Origin: an uncultured Coriobacteriaceae bacterium
GTDB taxonomy: Bacteria; Actinomycetota; Coriobacteriia; Coriobacteriales; Eggerthellaceae
DNA: 32,421 bases
Direction: 5' to 3'
Assembly (NCBI GenBank): GCA_900552365.1
Contig: URZP01000010.1
Coordinates: 1-32,421 of the forward strand
Part shown: positions 6,022 through 14,591 of the stretch, in pieces
Numbering within the stretch: the first letter of the stretch is position 1
Layout of the letters: the number at the start of each line of letters is the position of its first letter
The notes under the pieces: generated by a model
The model's input: the letters and a program-made list of their open reading frames with translations, nothing else
Told to the model about the DNA's origin: nothing
Database searches by the model: none
Made by a program: the position numbers and the translations under genes

Positions 6022-8469
6022 ATGGGTGAAATCATGATGAGAGAAAAAATCAAAATCGCGGCAACGCGCCATGCTAAGCATGAATGGTCACTGAAGCGCA
6101 AAGCGCTGGCGGTCACGCTGTCTATTGCTCTTTTGGGCTTGGGCACACCGGCGGTTTCGTTCGCCGATTCCGCTGCAGATCAGAAGTCTAAGGCTGTTGA
6201 AACCCAAGCGGCAACAAGTGCGGTTTACGCGCAAGAGCAAACACCGGCAAGCGCGGCGCCGGTGTCGAAGGAAAACGCATCCAGCGCTGTTTCGAAGGAC
6301 GAGGCGCCCGCGCCTGCGTCTAGCGATGACCAGCCAAGCGATAAAGCAAGCGTGTCGACCGAAAGCGCTGGCACAACTGTGTCCGAGGTTGATGCCTCTG
6401 TTGGCGAGAGCGCTTCCAATGCCGCTGAGGCGGATAACGAGGGCTCTATCGAGCACACGATTAATGTCGGTCAGCCTGAGATTTCTGGTGAGGCTAGCGT
6501 AGTAGTGGGCTTCACCACCAAATTTACCGCGTGCAATTTCGATAATCCCGAAGAGGTTAAGTGGGATTCCGATAACACCGATGTTGCGACCGTCGATGCG
6601 AATGGCGTTGTTACGGGCGTTGGCGTAGGCAAGGCGAACATTTCCGCATACTCTGGCAACCAAAGCGCGTCTAGACAGATTGAAGTTAAGCGGGACGAAT
6701 CTGGAAACGGCTACTACGTTTACCTATATACCAAGGCCGAGGGCGACACCACGGGTCTTGCCTTGACGGTAAACAAGGACGGTTGGTACACCATTGGTCG
6801 CGTTTGGGTTAAAGGCATTACAACCCCCGCTAAGGGATCTACGGAATATGCGACCTCCGGCGATAACTACGACAAGGTCATGGACGCCCTTAAGGACCCT
6901 AGCAATGTCGATCTGTATGGCGTCAACAGCATCAATTTGGAGGACATCAATTGGTCGTATCCCGATCAGGATACCGGTTTGAAAACGGCGCAGGGCGCCG
7001 CCGACTACGACACTTCGGCTAATCGCACGTGGCACTTGGATGGGTACGTGAACTTCAACAAGGTCGGCTTCGGTTCCGTTGAGTTTCATTACAAAGACGT
7101 CGATACCGATAAGGAAATATCACAATATAAAGCCATCACTGCAAAGGTGACTGGCGATAAGTTCGACTTTTCGAACTATATTATTTCGATTTATGGGTAT
7201 ACCTACGATCATCCCGATCCTTCTGAAGTGGTTGTTGAAAGGGGGGCAATTAAGAGAGTCACCCTTTATTACAAGAGGGGTACGTTCCATTACACCGTCT
7301 ATTACAAAGAGAAAGGCACCGAGAAAGAGCTGGCAAGTCCTGAGACTACTACGGTCAGCTATGGCTCTACGGTGAAAGAAGATGCGCGTGATATTCGCGG
7401 CTACACGGTGGTCGGCAATTCTTCGCAGAGTCTCAAAATCGATGCTCAGAATAAGAGTATTACTTTCCATTACGCGGCCAAGCAGGGCAAAGTTGGCTAC
7501 TATCTTGCCGACTCAAGCGCGAAATGGACCGCTCCTGCCGACATGGTCGATGCTGGTGGCATGAAGTGGTACTACAACTATGGTTTTGCAAAGGGTGACA
7601 CCGTCAAGGTAATCAAGAGCGAACCTACTGCCGCGGGCAAGGCGTTTATTGGTTGGCTTGACAAGGAACGTGGAGATCAGCCTGCCGCCATCAGGAAAGC
7701 CGGCGACACCGTTACTTGTATTTACGACGGTGCTAAGACTTACACCCTTGACGCACTGTGGGCAAGCCTTGATGTAACCGGCTATAAAGACACTTATGAC
7801 GGCAAAGAGCATGGCCTTGCGTCTGTCAATGTCGCCATCAACAAGGGAAGCGATCTTGCTCAGCAGTATCAGGACCAGGCTAAGAACTTCATCAAGCAAG
7901 GCGCAGTTCAGTACAGCACTGATGACGGTAAAACGTGGAGCGATGTCGCACCCAAGTACAAAGATGCAGGCACGTACCCCGTTAAGGTTAAGGTCGATGT
8001 GACCGCCGGGGGTCACATCGCGACTCTTGAAGCTACTGCCAATATCGTCATCGAGCCCGCCGCCCTGGAGGTCACCACGCCGAGCGCCTCGAGGGCCTAC
8101 GACGGCCAGCCTCTGACCGCCAAGGGCTCCGTCGAGGGCTTCGTGAACGGCGAGACCGCGGTGCTCAACACCACCGGCAGCCAGACCGCCGTCGGCTGGA
8201 GCGACAACACCTACGACATCGAGTGGACGGGCACGGCCAAGGAGTCCAACTACAAGGTCTCCGAGGACCTCGGCATCCTGGAGGTTACCGCAGCGCCTGA
8301 CAGCCCGACGCCCGATGATCAGTCGAAGGATCAGGGTATTTTCAACGGCAACGGCGCTGGTCTGGTTCAGACCGGTGATATGACCGGCCTTTACGGCACG
8401 GCTGCCATCATCGCGGCAGTGGTTGCGGCATTTGTCAGCCTGCTTGTTGTTCGTAGGCGCAAGAAGTAA
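6022..8469 (+). CDS. Large sortase-type surface protein with BIG2, MucBP-like, InlB-like and MBG-like domains
   Basis: Up to 815 aa; ATGs at 6022, 6034 and 6037 are all possible starts. A long basic n-region and hydrophobic core lead to a signal-peptidase site near residue 48 (SFA-D). Then come a Ser/Ala/Glu-rich stalk (about 49-145), a BIG2 Ig-like domain (about 146-223, with ISGE and VDANGVVTGV), a Tyr-rich middle region, a MucBP-like repeat (about 422-487), an InlB/SHIRT-like module with GKAFIGW (about 489-582) and two MBG-like modules (583-679, 680-755). The C terminus is a sorting signal: LVQTG (781-785), a hydrophobic helix and RRRKK. It should be exported and attached to the wall, probably as an adhesin. 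The IS ends 20 bases upstream and may have replaced its promoter. Residues 675-754 have foreign codon use. Confidence 0.88.
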   Translation: MGEIMMREKIKIAATRHAKHEWSLKRKALAVTLSIALLGLGTPAVSFADSAADQKSKAVETQAATSAVYAQEQTPASAAPVSKENASSAVSKDEAPAPASSDDQPSDKASVSTESAGTTVSEVDASVGESASNAAEADNEGSIEHTINVGQPEISGEASVVVGFTTKFTACNFDNPEEVKWDSDNTDVATVDANGVVTGVGVGKANISAYSGNQSASRQIEVKRDESGNGYYVYLYTKAEGDTTGLALTVNKDGWYTIGRVWVKGITTPAKGSTEYATSGDNYDKVMDALKDPSNVDLYGVNSINLEDINWSYPDQDTGLKTAQGAADYDTSANRTWHLDGYVNFNKVGFGSVEFHYKDVDTDKEISQYKAITAKVTGDKFDFSNYIISIYGYTYDHPDPSEVVVERGAIKRVTLYYKRGTFHYTVYYKEKGTEKELASPETTTVSYGSTVKEDARDIRGYTVVGNSSQSLKIDAQNKSITFHYAAKQGKVGYYLADSSAKWTAPADMVDAGGMKWYYNYGFAKGDTVKVIKSEPTAAGKAFIGWLDKERGDQPAAIRKAGDTVTCIYDGAKTYTLDALWASLDVTGYKDTYDGKEHGLASVNVAINKGSDLAQQYQDQAKNFIKQGAVQYSTDDGKTWSDVAPKYKDAGTYPVKVKVDVTAGGHIATLEATANIVIEPAALEVTTPSASRAYDGQPLTAKGSVEGFVNGETAVLNTTGSQTAVGWSDNTYDIEWTGTAKESNYKVSEDLGILEVTAAPDSPTPDDQSKDQGIFNGNGAGLVQTGDMTGLYGTAAIIAAVVAAFVSLLVVRRRKK

Positions 8470-8533
8470 CCTGCAACGATGCGTTGAGGCGGGTATGCGA
8501 TAGCGCCCTTTCTCAGCTATTCGGCGCCAGTTC

Positions 8534-8575
8534 AAGAAGCCTTTCCGATTAAATCGGGAGGGCTTCTTGCTTTTC
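8534..8575 (+). terminator. Intrinsic terminator of the surface-protein gene
   Basis: AAGAAGCCTTTCCGAT (8534-8549) pairs over 16 positions, three of them G-T, with 8553-8568 around a TAA loop. The stem is followed by GC and a T4 run at 8571-8574. It lies about 65 bases after the stop codon. Confidence 0.85.
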
Positions 8576-8597
8576 TGCACCTGCCTGTCCGAATGGG

Positions 8598-8603
8598 TAT
8601 AAT
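8598..8603 (+). promoter_or_regulatory. -10 box for a probably leaderless transcript
   Basis: A perfect TATAAT ends 7 bases before the ATG at 8611. Transcription would then start at or within a base or two of that ATG, giving a leaderless mRNA. No Shine-Dalgarno precedes the ATG. No strong -35 is visible at 8574-8580. Confidence 0.55.
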
Positions 8604-8610
8604 ACGCGTC

Positions 8611-8754
8611 ATGGGAAAGACGAAGAACAACCCGATAGAGGACATTAAGGACGCAGCCTTGGGCTACACGGCGCTTATCCTTTCAGTGCTTGTGTTTCTG
8701 GTGCTTCTGTGGCTTATCATCGCGGCTGTTCGAATCGTGTCGTTGGTGGGCTAG
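8611..8754 (+). CDS. Small single-pass membrane protein, 47 aa, upstream of trkH
   Basis: ATG at 8611, TAG at 8752-8754. A short charged N terminus (MGKTKNNPIEDIKDAA) is followed by one long hydrophobic helix (about residues 18-45, rich in Leu, Val, Ile). The next gene starts 2 bases after its stop, and the GGTGGG that would serve as that gene's ribosome site lies inside this frame, so the two are probably translationally coupled. A small helix of this type could be an accessory subunit of the K+ transporter or simply an upstream coupling peptide; neither is shown. The promoter places transcription start at the ATG itself. Not matched to a named family. Confidence 0.6.
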   Translation: MGKTKNNPIEDIKDAALGYTALILSVLVFLVLLWLIIAAVRIVSLVG

Positions 8755-8756
8755 CC

Positions 8757-10316
8757 ATGTGGCAACGCTTTTCGGCTAACGATGTCCGGGTGATCGGACA
8801 TTACCTGGGCATGTTGATCTTGTTTTCAACCATTGCCCTTACCATTCCCTTCGCCACCGCCATCGTCTATCACGAGTGGAGCGCCGCGTCGCGCTATCTG
8901 TTGGCAATGGGCATCACTTTCGTTTCGGGATCGGCGCTTCGTTTCTGCCGTATCCAACCTGGCTCGCTTACGCGTCAGCAAGCGATTGCCGTCGTTGGCC
9001 TGGCATGGATCGTTCTGGCATATTTTGCCGCGGTCCCCCTGTTCTTGTCGGGGCATTACGCAACTTACTTGGACGCCCTGTTCGAATCGGTTTCGAGCCT
9101 GACCACCACTGGCGCCAGCGTCGTTATCGACCTCGATCACCTTTCAAACGCCGATAACATGTGGCGTTTCGTCATGCATGCCATCGGAGGTTTGGGACTC
9201 ATCGTCGTCGGCGTGTCGCTGGGTTTGTTCGGTCGCGGTGGCGGCCAGGGTTTGTTCACATCTGAAGGTCGCAGCGAGCACGTTCTACCGAACGTCGTTG
9301 GCTCAACCCGGTTCATTGCCCGCGTTTCCGCATCCTTCATCCTGGTTTTCACGGTGCTCCTTGCCGTGATCTGCCTGAGCAAGGGGATGCAGGCCGACCG
9401 TGCGTTCCTTCATTCGTTGTGGCTATCTATCTCAAGTTTCATGACGGCGGGTTTCACACCCATGAATCAGAGCATTATGTACTACCACTCGTTCCCCCTC
9501 GAGCTAATGATTCAGATTTTGGTGTTCATGGGCGTTCTTCCGTTCACGCTCCACTCCGAGGTGCTTCGCGGCAACGTGCGCGAGGTGTTCAGGGACACCG
9601 AGGTCAAGGCTATGTGCATTTGGCTGATCGCCATTGTCTTGGTGTACGTGTCGGCGGCGGTCGCCGGCATGAGCATGTCCGACTTGCCCGCGCTGCTTAG
9701 AAGAAGCGTCTACATGGTCATTTCGGGCTTCTCGACCGTCGGCTTCATGGTGGTCACTCCGTCGCAGCTCACCGATATGATTTCGTCGGGCGCCTTCCTT
9801 ACGTTGGCCGTGTTGATGGCGATCGGCGGCATGTCGGGTTCCACCTCGGGTGGTATCAAGATCCAGCGCATCGCGCTGATCGCGAAGTCAATTCTTATGG
9901 AAGTGAAGTCCACCTTGGCGCCCGACTCGGCGCGCGTTGTTGTTTCTTATTACCATCTGGGCAGGCGCCCGGTTACTTCGGCCTTGATTCGCGAGGCTAT
10001 GACCGTTGCCTCGCTGTACGCCATCACGTACATCATCGGCGCGCTAGTTGCCATCGCGCATGGATATGAGGCGTCGCAGGCGATCTTCGACTCGATTTCA
10101 ATGGCTTCAAACGGCGGTTTGACCTCGGGCGTTGTGGCGCCTGGCATGCCGGCTTCGCTTGAGTTGCTCTTCATTTTCGAGATGTGGGCGGGCCGTCTTG
10201 AGTTCCTGACGCTGCTTGCGCTTATCGCGCAGATCGTCGCATCGCTTACTCCGAACAAGGTTTCCGAGTGGGCCAGCGTGCGCGCAGCCGAACGCCGCAG
10301 GAGGGATCGCTTATGA
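8757..10316 (+). CDS. TrkH/KtrB-type potassium uptake protein
   Basis: 519 aa from the ATG at 8757; a longer TTG-initiated reading from 8709 would overlap the upstream small gene and is not favoured. The four-repeat SKT channel fold is clear from its pore loops: TTTGAS (116-121), MTAGFTP (229-235), FSTVGF (325-330) and SNGGLTSG (451-458), each keeping the filter glycine. GGMSGSTSGGIK (358-368) is the conserved gate-region loop. Such proteins import K+ with a cytoplasmic nucleotide-binding partner (TrkA or KtrA). No partner gene is in the window, so it must be elsewhere if present. The stop overlaps the next start in ATGA, indicating one operon with the following OB-fold-like protein. Confidence 0.93.
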   Translation: MWQRFSANDVRVIGHYLGMLILFSTIALTIPFATAIVYHEWSAASRYLLAMGITFVSGSALRFCRIQPGSLTRQQAIAVVGLAWIVLAYFAAVPLFLSGHYATYLDALFESVSSLTTTGASVVIDLDHLSNADNMWRFVMHAIGGLGLIVVGVSLGLFGRGGGQGLFTSEGRSEHVLPNVVGSTRFIARVSASFILVFTVLLAVICLSKGMQADRAFLHSLWLSISSFMTAGFTPMNQSIMYYHSFPLELMIQILVFMGVLPFTLHSEVLRGNVREVFRDTEVKAMCIWLIAIVLVYVSAAVAGMSMSDLPALLRRSVYMVISGFSTVGFMVVTPSQLTDMISSGAFLTLAVLMAIGGMSGSTSGGIKIQRIALIAKSILMEVKSTLAPDSARVVVSYYHLGRRPVTSALIREAMTVASLYAITYIIGALVAIAHGYEASQAIFDSISMASNGGLTSGVVAPGMPASLELLFIFEMWAGRLEFLTLLALIAQIVASLTPNKVSEWASVRAAERRRRDRL

Positions 10317-11200
10317 GTTTCGGCGATTTCGAAAACCTTACGGCTGCCGAGAAACGTCTGTTCGTGGCAAAAGCCGCCCTGGTAGCGGCTGTGTGCCTGT
10401 CGCTTGTTTTCTTCTTGGTGTCGGCTTTGACCTCGAAGCAAGACGACGCATGGGCCGAAAACGAGGCAGCAAGCGTTGCTGCTGGTTCCGAGGACGGCGC
10501 CGGAAATGAGAGCCAGTCGGCTCTGGCGGATTTGGCGAATGCGAACTCTGATGTGGTGACCACAGAAACCATCGATGCCGCTGCTCGTGAGGCGCAACAG
10601 GCCGCAGTTGAGGCCCACGAGGGTAAGAGCAGCGGATCTGGCAGTGCCGAGAACCCGGCTGAAAAAGCGATTGACGATGGTCATGTGGGCGCTACTTCCG
10701 TCGACAACGATGAGAAGAACCTGGTCGATCCCGCGCAGAGCGCCGATAATTCGTTCATCTACGACACCTCTATCGCGTCGCTTGCCGACGAGGCGGGCAT
10801 CTATGATGGCCGAACGGTGCAGGTAACCGGCGAAGTTGTTGGCGATTGCCTGTCGGCTGGTAAGAAGAATTTTTACTGGATCACGGTTGAAGACGAAGCT
10901 CAGAACGACTCCAGCTCGATTTCGTGCCTCGTGTCCGAATCGCTGGCGTCGAAGATCGACGCGTACGGACGCTACGGCGTTAAAGGATCGCGCGTGCAAG
11001 TGCGCGGCGTTTATCGCCAGGCCTGTAACGAGCACGAGGGTTTGGCCGACATTCACGTCGGAACGCTGGAGGTGACCAACCCTGGCGTGAAGTATGACGA
11101 CGCCTTCGATATCAGGGAGTTTCTGCCGGGCATGTTCCTTATGCTGTTGGGCGCCGGCATGGTTGTTACATTCCGAATCCTTCGCGAGCGCATGAGGTAG
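10313..11200 (+). CDS. Two-TM protein with central OB-fold-like domain, unknown function
   Basis: 295 aa, starting with the A of the ATGA overlap at 10313 and preceded by a good GGAGGG site. A short cytoplasmic N terminus leads to one helix (about 20-42); then an Ala/Glu/Ser/Asp-rich disordered segment (43-145); then a beta-rich domain (about 150-255) containing DGRTVQVTGEVVGD, FYWITVED and GSRVQVRGVYR, the strand pattern of an OB fold of the tRNA_anti-like kind; finally a second helix (about 265-285) and a basic tail. The topology would put the OB-like domain outside the membrane, where nucleic acid is not an obvious ligand. The operon link with trkH and rsgA suggests conserved Coriobacteriia context, but I cannot name a function. 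Confidence 0.75.
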   Translation: MSFGDFENLTAAEKRLFVAKAALVAAVCLSLVFFLVSALTSKQDDAWAENEAASVAAGSEDGAGNESQSALADLANANSDVVTTETIDAAAREAQQAAVEAHEGKSSGSGSAENPAEKAIDDGHVGATSVDNDEKNLVDPAQSADNSFIYDTSIASLADEAGIYDGRTVQVTGEVVGDCLSAGKKNFYWITVEDEAQNDSSSISCLVSESLASKIDAYGRYGVKGSRVQVRGVYRQACNEHEGLADIHVGTLEVTNPGVKYDDAFDIREFLPGMFLMLLGAGMVVTFRILRERMR

Positions 11201-11202
11201 CC

Positions 11203-12195
11203 ATGAGGGGTCGCGTTGTTAAGCTGGATCGCGGGTATCCGCTGGTCAAACAAGAAGACGGAGCGCTTGTCAGGTGCGAGCATGCCACTGCTTTGAAGAA
11301 AAGCGACGAATCGCGTGCTGTTATCGGCGATATCGTGCAGGTGGAGTTTCCCGAAACTCATGATAAAGGGCAGATCGTGGCCGTCGAGCCACGCCGCTGC
11401 CGTTTGGTTCGCAAAGATCCCACCGAAAGGACGTTGCCGCAGGTGCTTGCTGCGAACTTCGATGTGGTGCTGGTTGCCGAGCCTGTGGACGGCGTGAATT
11501 TCAAACGCCTTGAGCGCGAACTGGTTTTGGCACATGAGACAGGCGCCGACGTTGTGGTGGTTTTGACCAAGGCCGACTTGGCGAACGAGGGGCAGGTGAG
11601 CGAGGCTCAGAAGCGCGCAAGTGATTTGGCCGGCGTGGACACCGGCGTTCTGGTGATCTCGCGAGAGGACGCCGATTCCATCGAGCGCGTGCGTGACCTG
11701 GTGAGACCCGATCGCATGGCTGTTCTTATCGGCAAGAGCGGCGTGGGCAAAAGCAGTTTGGTTAACCTGCTGGCGGGCGACGATGTGCGTGCTGTCGGCG
11801 AGGTTCGCGAAGGCGACGGTAAGGGCCGTCACACCACGGTGAGCCGCGCTATCGTCGATCTGCCGGGCGGCGGATGCGTGGTGGATATGCCCGGCATCCG
11901 CGGTTTGGGCCTGTGGGATGCCGAGGCGGGCATCGAGGCCGCCTTCGCCGACGTGGAGGAATTCGCCAGCCAGTGCAGATTCCGTGATTGCCGCCATCAG
12001 GACGAGCCGGGCTGTGCGGTGCGCGCAGCTGTGGAGTCGGGCGAGATCTCATCCGAGCGATTTGCTTCCTATCAGGCGCTTAAGCAAGAGAGTGCGCAGG
12101 TTGGCAAGCGTCGCGAAGAGGCTCGGCGCATGCGTGGCGAGAAGGTGTCGGACAAGCGCAAAGCCGTGGGCAAGGGCGGACGCCGCAAGCGGTAA
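11203..12195 (+). CDS. rsgA: Ribosome small-subunit-dependent GTPase A
   Basis: 330 aa, starting 2 bases after the previous stop. The circularly permuted GTPase order is visible: N-terminal OB domain (1-75), G4 LTKADL (121-126), then G1 GKSGVGKSS (177-185), the GRHTT switch region (208-212), G3 DMPG (228-231), and a C-terminal zinc knuckle with Cys258, Cys263, His265 and Cys271. A basic tail follows. RsgA binds the immature 30S subunit and checks the decoding centre late in assembly. It is last in the trkH operon by spacing. Confidence 0.96.
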   Translation: MRGRVVKLDRGYPLVKQEDGALVRCEHATALKKSDESRAVIGDIVQVEFPETHDKGQIVAVEPRRCRLVRKDPTERTLPQVLAANFDVVLVAEPVDGVNFKRLERELVLAHETGADVVVVLTKADLANEGQVSEAQKRASDLAGVDTGVLVISREDADSIERVRDLVRPDRMAVLIGKSGVGKSSLVNLLAGDDVRAVGEVREGDGKGRHTTVSRAIVDLPGGGCVVDMPGIRGLGLWDAEAGIEAAFADVEEFASQCRFRDCRHQDEPGCAVRAAVESGEISSERFASYQALKQESAQVGKRREEARRMRGEKVSDKRKAVGKGGRRKR

Positions 12196-12240
12196 AATGG
12201 ATGGGTAACTACTGGATGCGACGAAGAACAAGGGCAGCAT

Positions 12241-13515
12241 ATGAATCCAGTGATCATCATCCCAACTTTCATTTCCGGTCGCCGCGGCAAAGCACCCGGC
12301 GCCAGCGTCATCAACGTGTACGACCACATGACCCCGCTCTCCCAGCCGGGCGAGCTTCCGCGTTGTCTTGAGTCGCTGCAGAACGTCAACCATGTCAGTC
12401 AGATCCTGATCTTGGTTGTAAGCGATCCCGGGGTCGAGCAGAAAGCTGCAGCCAAGGTTCGCGCAACGGCCGATTCCTTCCCCGATTTGGACATCACTGT
12501 TATTGGCGCCGATGAGCTGACGCTTGTTCAGCAGCGTATGGTGCAGCTAGGCATTGGCAAGCTTTCGCGCGAAGTGGGCCTTTTCGGGTACGCGCCCATG
12601 CGCAACCTGGGTTTGGTTCTGGCGGGCGCGTTGGGCTTCGACTCATGCATTTTCCTTGACGACGATGCCGTGGTGGAAGATCCCGATTTCGTCACGAAGG
12701 CCGTATACGGTTTGGGCAAGCTCACGCGAAACGGCGTGCCCATCCTGGTGAAGACCGGCTATTACCTGAACAGCGAGAACTCGTATTTGTCGAAGAGCCA
12801 GGACAAGTGGTACAACCGCTTCTGGCAGCAGGGCAAGGCGTTCAATCAATGGATCGAGAAGGCCATGCACGGTTTGCGCCTGACGCGCTCCAACCATGTG
12901 TGCGGCGGCTGCTTGGCGTTGCATCGCGAGGCGTTCAAGCGCCTGTCGTTCGATCCGTGGATCACGCGCGGTGAAGACCTTGATTACATGCTTGACCTGC
13001 GTATGTACGGTTCGGATATCTGGTTCGACAACAAGTGGTGGATGCGTCATCTGCCTCCGCGCTCCACAAGCGAGGGCACGCGTTTCCGCCAGGACATTTA
13101 TCGCTGGCTGTACGAGTACCGCAAGATGGAGTACAGCCGCACGCAAATCGACTTGCTGCAAGTGAAGCCGGCATCGCTTGAGCCGTACCCCGGCCCGTTT
13201 TTGCAGCACGGTGTGGGAAGGCGCATTCGCATCACAGCGTTGTTGCGCAGCTTCGCGCGCCCCGATAAGAAGGCGTATCGCAAGGCGGCGAAGGCGGCCC
13301 GAAACGACGCCGAGGCATACGCGCAGCATAATTGCTCGAAATACTTCGAGTTCCAGCATGTGTGGCCCGAACTGATGATGCGCATCGAGAACGACGAGGT
13401 GTTGAAGCGTGCGTTCCTGCGTGGCTACGATGAGGCGCTGGGCGCATCGAACTCGGCGTATGCGGCGGTTGATCCGGGTCAGACCAGCGAGATCAATTTG
13501 AATCTGGGCGACTAA
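12241..13515 (+). CDS. Glycosyltransferase, GT2-like GT-A fold
   Basis: 424 aa. The N terminus PVIIIPTF is a typical GT-A first strand. FLDDDAVVED near residue 139 is a DXD-type metal/nucleotide-sugar site, CGGCLALHREAF near 220 matches the acceptor-side region of GT2 enzymes, and GEDLDYMLDLRMYG near 240 resembles the catalytic ED motif. No signal peptide or membrane helix is seen, so it should act at the cytoplasmic face. The C-terminal ~120 residues are helical and basic with no recognised domain. Donor and acceptor are unknown, and no other cell-envelope sugar genes lie nearby. It has its own AAGGGC ribosome site and a possible -10 at TAAAAT (around 12195). Confidence 0.75.
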   Translation: MNPVIIIPTFISGRRGKAPGASVINVYDHMTPLSQPGELPRCLESLQNVNHVSQILILVVSDPGVEQKAAAKVRATADSFPDLDITVIGADELTLVQQRMVQLGIGKLSREVGLFGYAPMRNLGLVLAGALGFDSCIFLDDDAVVEDPDFVTKAVYGLGKLTRNGVPILVKTGYYLNSENSYLSKSQDKWYNRFWQQGKAFNQWIEKAMHGLRLTRSNHVCGGCLALHREAFKRLSFDPWITRGEDLDYMLDLRMYGSDIWFDNKWWMRHLPPRSTSEGTRFRQDIYRWLYEYRKMEYSRTQIDLLQVKPASLEPYPGPFLQHGVGRRIRITALLRSFARPDKKAYRKAAKAARNDAEAYAQHNCSKYFEFQHVWPELMMRIENDEVLKRAFLRGYDEALGASNSAYAAVDPGQTSEINLNLGD

Positions 13516-13635
13516 TTGGCATTGGACGCGCGTTGAGCCGGCGTCGAACGACGGTTGGGAAGCCGATCACTTGCTGATGAAGAGGCGGCAGCCTCGGCGG
13601 CCACTCAAAAAACCACGCCATCATGCGCGTTTCTC

Positions 13636-13671
13636 GAACCCACGGGCATCTTGCTGCCCGCGGGTTCTTTT
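13636..13671 (+). terminator. Intrinsic terminator after the glycosyltransferase
   Basis: GAACCC-A-CGGGCA (13636-13648) pairs with TGCCCG-C-GGGTTC (13655-13667) with one internal mismatch, followed by a T4 run. It sits 120 bases after the glycosyltransferase stop and just ahead of the transporter gene. Confidence 0.8.
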
Positions 13672-13716
13672 GTAGTACTATCTCCGTGAGAGTCAGACGA
13701 GATAGGATCCTTCAGC

Positions 13717-14583
13717 ATGTTTTCAATCGGCGCTTTTGTGCTTATTGCCGTCGCAGGTGTTGGCGTGGGCGTACTTTCCGGAATGCTCGGCGTTGGCGGC
13801 GGAACGGTGATGATTCCGCTGTTCCGTTTGGTATTCGGCCTTTCGGCAGTTGTCTCCACGGCTACGTCGCTGTTCGCCATCATCCCCACGTCGGTGTCGG
13901 GCCTCATCACGCATCTTCGTGAGAAAACGTGCATCCCCAAGCTGGGTCTCGCCATGGGAATCGCGGGCGCTTGCACCTCTACGCTGGGCGTTCGCTTGGC
14001 GAACATCTCGCCGGCGTGGCTGATCATGGTGGTTGCGGCCATCATCATCGCCTACTCTGCGTTCAATATGCTTCGCAAGGCCATCAAGCCCAAGAAGAAG
14101 CCGGCAGCTGAAGGCGCAGCGGCGGGTTCCGTGAAGGCAGGCGGCGCGGTTGATGCGGTAGCCGACAAAGCGCAGACGGTTCCCGCTGTCCCGCCGTGCC
14201 CTGAGCTGTCGGGCAAGCAGCTTCTTCAGGGTGCGCTTATCGGCCTGGTTGCTGGTCTGGCTTCGGGTTATGTTGGCGTAGGCGGCGGCTTCATCATGAT
14301 CCCCATGATGCTGGGCATTCTTGGCATTCCCATGCTGTACGCGTCGGGCACTTCGCTTATCGCCATCATCATTCTGGCAATTCCCGGCGTCATCACGCAG
14401 ATCATGCTTGGTCACGTCGATTTCGTCGCCGGCATCGCCATTTCCGTCGGCACCATTCCGGGCGCGGTCATCGGCTCGCTGCTTGCCAAACGTGTCCCCG
14501 AGCGCACGTTGCGCCTTATCTTCAGCGGAATGCTGTTCGTTGCCGCAGTTATGCTCGTCGTGAACGAGTTTGCTTTGATCTAG
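13717..14583 (+). CDS. TauE/SafE-family sulfite/organosulfonate exporter-like membrane protein
   Basis: 288 aa with eight or so hydrophobic segments in two halves. Each half begins with the family glycine motif: LGVGGGTVMIPL near residues 24-36 and VGVGGGFIMIPMM near 188-200. A charged Lys/Ala-rich loop (about 125-165) joins the halves. Family members move sulfite, sulfoacetate or other small anions; the substrate here cannot be told. An AGGATC-type ribosome site precedes the ATG, and a weak promoter (TACTAT, about 13676) follows the terminator. The kinase gene starts 8 bases behind its stop, so the two are co-transcribed, and the transporter may be controlled by or feed the kinase. Confidence 0.9.
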   Translation: MFSIGAFVLIAVAGVGVGVLSGMLGVGGGTVMIPLFRLVFGLSAVVSTATSLFAIIPTSVSGLITHLREKTCIPKLGLAMGIAGACTSTLGVRLANISPAWLIMVVAAIIIAYSAFNMLRKAIKPKKKPAAEGAAAGSVKAGGAVDAVADKAQTVPAVPPCPELSGKQLLQGALIGLVAGLASGYVGVGGGFIMIPMMLGILGIPMLYASGTSLIAIIILAIPGVITQIMLGHVDFVAGIAISVGTIPGAVIGSLLAKRVPERTLRLIFSGMLFVAAVMLVVNEFALI

Positions 14584-14591
14584 GTGGAACA

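Noticed and set aside
7513..8580. Minus-strand frame over the surface-protein C terminus
   Set aside because: Opposite strand of a recognised signal-peptide/sorting-signal protein; it also runs through the terminator.
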